Below the pieces are notes generated by a model. The model saw only the letters and a program-made list of their open reading frames with translations, had not been told where the DNA came from and did not search any database. DNA of 64,000 bases from DASXKD01 sp963734725 (GTDB lineage: Bacteria > Actinomycetota > Actinomycetes > Streptosporangiales > Streptosporangiaceae): NCBI GenBank assembly GCA_963734725.1, contig CAVTIX010000028.1, positions 124,001 to 188,000 of the forward strand, in the 5' to 3' direction. Below, piece by piece: positions 61,166-64,000 of this stretch. The position numbers and the translations under genes were made by a program. Position 1 is the first letter of the stretch. Each line of letters starts with the position of its first letter.

Positions 61166-63181
61166 GTGAGTAAGCAAGCTACGCCGCCGCCGCCGGGCGA
61201 TAAGCCGGCGCCGTCCGCCCCGCCATCACCGCCGCGGTGGCGGCACTGGCTTTGGCCGATCGCGCTGATCGCCTTCCTCGCGCTGTGGCTGGTGTTGCCT
61301 ACTGTGCACACCAACCAGGTCACCCTCAGCTACTCGCAGTTCCTGTCCAAGGTCAGCGCGCAGCAGGTAAAGACGGTCACGCTCGGTTCGAACGGTGAGG
61401 CCAGCGGGACGCTGAAGAACGGGACCACGTACAACACGGTCATCCCGACCCAGGCCGGCCAGCCACTGCTCGATGACCTGCAGAAGGCGAACGTCGAGAT
61501 CACGGCCAGCACGCCGGGCCCCTCGTTCGGCTCCGAGGTGCTGACCTGGATACTCCTGCTTTCGCCGTTCCTGCTGTTCGGCTGGCTGTGGATACGGCTA
61601 TCGCGGGGCGCGGGCGGGCAATTGCAGGGCGTGCTCGGGGTCGGCCGGTCCCGGGCGAAGGTGTTCGACGCGGAGCGGCCGCAGACGCGGTTCAGCGACG
61701 TGGCCGGGTACGACGGCGCCAAGGCGGAGATCGTCGAGGTGGTGGACTTCCTGCGCAATCCCGACCGGTACCGGCGGGCCGGCGCCACCCCGCCGCGCGG
61801 AGTGCTCATGATCGGGCCGCCCGGAACCGGAAAGACGCTCATCGCCAGGGCGGTGGCCGGTGAGGCGGAGGTGCCGTTCTTCTCGGTCGCGGGCTCCAGC
61901 TTCGTGGAGCTGTTCGTCGGCGTCGGCGCCGCGCGCGTCCGGGACCTGTTCAGCGAGGCGCGCAAGCGCGCCCCGGCGATCATCTTCATCGACGAGATCG
62001 ACGCCATAGGCCAGCGGCGGGCCGGCGCGGGGGCGGTCGTCGCCAACGACGAGCGGGAGCAGACGCTCAACCAGTTGCTGTCGGAGATGGACGGCTTCGA
62101 CCCGGCCATGGGCATCGTGGTGATCGGCGCCACGAACCGGCCCGAGGTCCTCGACCCGGCACTGCTGCGCCCCGGCAGGTTCGACCGCCAGATCACCATC
62201 CCCCTGCCCAACCTCGCCGAGCGGGAGGCCATTCTCAAGGTGCACTGCCGGGGCAAGAAGCTCGACCCGGACGTGGACCTCCAGGTGGTGGCCCGCGGCA
62301 CGCCGGGCTTCTCCGGGGCCGACCTGGCCAACCTGGTCAACGAGGCGGCCATCAACGCGGTCCGTGGCGGGCGGGAGGTGATCACCGCCGAGGACTTTGA
62401 CACGGCCAGGGACCGGATCATCCTTGGCCGTCGGGAAGGCTCCAACGTGCTGCTCCCCGAGGAGAAGCACGCGGTGGCCGTGCACGAGACGGGGCACGCC
62501 CTGGTCGCCGCGCTGTCCCCGCGCGCCGACCCGGTGGCCAAGGTGACCATCCTGCCGGCCGGCCAGACGCTCGGCGTGACGCAGCAGTTGCCACTGGTCG
62601 AACGGCACCTGTACAGCGAGGACTACCTGAACCAGACCCTGGCCGTCCGGCTGGGCGGGCGCGCCGCCGAACTGGTCGAGTTCGGCCAGGGATCGACCGG
62701 CGCGGCCAACGACCTGGCCTCGGCGACCGACCTCGCCGTCAAGATGGTCCGCGAGTTCGGGCTGTCCCCCACCATTGGCCCGGTCGGCTACCCGGAAGGC
62801 GGCTCGGTGTTCCTCGGCGGCGGCGGGCCGGGCATGTCCAGCCGCCCCTTCGCCGAGGCCACCCAGGCGGAGATCGACAGCGAGGTCGCCCGGCTGCTGC
62901 GCGAGGCCGAGGAGCGGGCGGTCAGCCTGCTCCGGGCGCATCGGGCCGAGCTGGGGCGCGTGGTGGATTTGCTGCTGGAGCAGGAGACCGTGGACGGGGA
63001 CGCCGTCTACCGGGTGCTCGGGATGGAACCGCCGGAGCACCGCCAGGAACCGGCGGTCCTGACTCCGCCCCAGCCCGTGCCGGCCGCCAGCCAGGCCGCC
63101 ATGCCAGCGGCGGGGGCCAAGGGAGTCGCCCCCCCAGGCCGGCCGGGCCCGGTGCCGCCCGACGGAGCCGCCGGGCACTGA
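61166..63181 (+). CDS. ftsH: ATP-dependent zinc metalloprotease FtsH
   Basis: A 671-residue membrane protease. There are two N-terminal helices (WPIALIAFLALWLVLP and VLTWILLLSPFLLFGWLW) around an extracytoplasmic domain. The AAA module has Walker A GPPGTGKT, Walker B IIFIDEIDAIG, the pore motif FVELFVGVGAARV and SRH ATNRPEVLDPALLRPGRFDR. The protease zinc site is HETGH. The C-terminal tail is Pro/Ala-rich. GTG 61166 has GGAGG 4 nt upstream. It could be a second FtsH, as many actinomycetes carry more than one. Confidence 0.94.
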   Translation: MSKQATPPPPGDKPAPSAPPSPPRWRHWLWPIALIAFLALWLVLPTVHTNQVTLSYSQFLSKVSAQQVKTVTLGSNGEASGTLKNGTTYNTVIPTQAGQPLLDDLQKANVEITASTPGPSFGSEVLTWILLLSPFLLFGWLWIRLSRGAGGQLQGVLGVGRSRAKVFDAERPQTRFSDVAGYDGAKAEIVEVVDFLRNPDRYRRAGATPPRGVLMIGPPGTGKTLIARAVAGEAEVPFFSVAGSSFVELFVGVGAARVRDLFSEARKRAPAIIFIDEIDAIGQRRAGAGAVVANDEREQTLNQLLSEMDGFDPAMGIVVIGATNRPEVLDPALLRPGRFDRQITIPLPNLAEREAILKVHCRGKKLDPDVDLQVVARGTPGFSGADLANLVNEAAINAVRGGREVITAEDFDTARDRIILGRREGSNVLLPEEKHAVAVHETGHALVAALSPRADPVAKVTILPAGQTLGVTQQLPLVERHLYSEDYLNQTLAVRLGGRAAELVEFGQGSTGAANDLASATDLAVKMVREFGLSPTIGPVGYPEGGSVFLGGGGPGMSSRPFAEATQAEIDSEVARLLREAEERAVSLLRAHRAELGRVVDLLLEQETVDGDAVYRVLGMEPPEHRQEPAVLTPPQPVPAASQAAMPAAGAKGVAPPGRPGPVPPDGAAGH

Positions 63182-63248
63182 GGCCATCGGGCGGCTCCAG
63201 GGGTCGCCCCTGGGCCAGCACGGTGCCGGATCACACGTGCTGTCCTGT

Positions 63249-63254
63249 TATGGT
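63249..63254 (+). promoter_or_regulatory. -10 element for a leaderless ABC gene start
   Basis: TATGGT ends 7 nt before ATG 63262, and no Shine-Dalgarno sequence precedes that ATG. An in-frame ATG at 63250 overlaps the element. Confidence 0.4.
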
Positions 63255-63261
63255 GGCGCGC

Positions 63262-64000
63262 ATGCCTGCCACGATCTCCGTGCGTGACCTGCGCAAGTCC
63301 TACGGCAAGGTGCTCGCCGTGGACGGCGTGACGTTTGAGGTGGACCGGGGCGAGTTCTTCGGGATCCTGGGCCCGAACGGGGCCGGCAAGACCACCACCC
63401 TGGAGATCATCGAGGGCCTGCGCGAACCGGACGGCGGCGAGGTCACCGTGCTCGGCAAGCGGCCGTGGCCGCGGGACCCGTCACTGCTGCCGCTGATCGG
63501 CGTGCAGTTGCAGGCGTCCTCGTTCTTCGAGCAGCTCACCGCGCGCGAGCAGTTGCGCACGTTTGCCTCCCTATACGGGGTCAGCGCCCAGCGCGCGGAC
63601 ACCATGCTCGGCGTGGTCGGGCTGGAGGAGAAGGGCGGCACCCGGACCGAGAAGCTGTCCGGGGGGCAGGCCCAGCGGCTGTCCATCGCCTGCGCCCTGG
63701 TGCACGACCCCCAAGTTCTGTTCCTGGACGAGCCCACCGGGGCGCTGGATCCCCAGGCCCGGCGGAACCTGTGGGACCTGCTGCGGAAGATCAGCGCGGA
63801 GGGCCGCACCGTGGTGCTCACCACCCACCACATGGACGAGGCGGAGTCCCTGTGCAACCGGGTCGCGATCATGGATCACGGGAAGATCCTCAAGACCGGG
63901 CCGCCCGCTGCGCTGATCCGGGAACTGGATCAGCCGCTGCGGATCAGTGTGGAATCGGGCCTGCTGTCCCCGGCGGAGGCGCGGGCCATCGCCGGGCCGG
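63262..64000 (+). CDS. ABC transporter ATP-binding protein (truncated by the window)
   Basis: The first 246 or so residues of an ABC ATPase of the daunorubicin/multidrug or ABC-2 type. Walker A is GPNGAGKTTT, the Q loop IGVQLQASS, the signature LSGGQAQRLSIA, Walker B VLFLDEPTGALDP and the switch His in TTHHMDEAE. The C-terminal accessory domain begins (DQPLRISVESG) and is cut at the edge. A permease gene is expected next. Confidence 0.92.
   Translation, partial: MPATISVRDLRKSYGKVLAVDGVTFEVDRGEFFGILGPNGAGKTTTLEIIEGLREPDGGEVTVLGKRPWPRDPSLLPLIGVQLQASSFFEQLTAREQLRTFASLYGVSAQRADTMLGVVGLEEKGGTRTEKLSGGQAQRLSIACALVHDPQVLFLDEPTGALDPQARRNLWDLLRKISAEGRTVVLTTHHMDEAESLCNRVAIMDHGKILKTGPPAALIRELDQPLRISVESGLLSPAEARAIAGP

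Overview
The window is very GC-rich, densely packed, and rich in GTG starts, strong Shine-Dalgarno (SD) sequences and leaderless-looking starts. It carries the garA/ftsR neighbourhood, an ergothioneine operon, SepH and RamB-aceA. Together these point to an actinomycete, probably Streptosporangiales-like; the exact family cannot be read from this sequence alone.

Layout. 0.1-2.7 kb: FHA protein, FtsR-like MerR, bifunctional-nuclease-family protein and a second MerR (minus strand). 3.0-11.4 kb: a long minus-strand series, read from high to low coordinates: branched-polyamine synthase bpsA, a GNAT acetyltransferase, an FkbH-ACP fusion, a PPTase, a thiolase, a CDP-alcohol phosphatidyltransferase and a sugar nucleotidyltransferase with a degenerate phosphomannomutase domain. 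speD lies divergent to bpsA. 11.8-16.5 kb: egtA-B-C-D with single-base indels in egtB and egtC; no egtE is seen. 16.6-27.2 kb: an oxidoreductase, a secreted BNR-type protein, an MFS transporter, a MetE-like protein, a MITE, marR with a divergent membrane gene, a GH53 galactanase and CcdA. 27.4-30.7 kb: a nucleotidyltransferase/deaminase pair facing a thyA-dfr-HIT operon. 31-32.4 kb: an IS110 element with a candidate bridge-RNA region. 33.3-35.7 kb: fused trpEG behind a WW leader peptide and attenuator. 35.9-46.3 kb: SIMPL and MHYT proteins, an APC permease followed by an amidohydrolase remnant, a dead PcrA fragment joined in frame to a broken membrane protein, GH16 and a glutamine-synthetase-like protein. 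46.4-50.5 kb: frameshifted aldehyde dehydrogenase and pobA, then an intact acyl-CoA dehydrogenase. 50.6-53.6 kb: ramB divergent from aceA. 54-64 kb: MMPL transporter, SepH, PEBP lipoprotein, a disordered membrane-anchored protein, FtsH and a truncated ABC ATPase.

How the genes work together. SpeD would supply decarboxylated AdoMet to BpsA, and the coupled GNAT could act on the product. EgtA-D make the ergothioneine precursor. ThyA and DHFR form the dTMP cycle. RamB probably controls aceA. A dispersed repeat of about 150-190 bp ends in a Shine-Dalgarno-like stretch in front of the FkbH gene and ccdA, and a related copy lies ahead of the trp leader. No CRISPR array, rRNA or tRNA was recognised.
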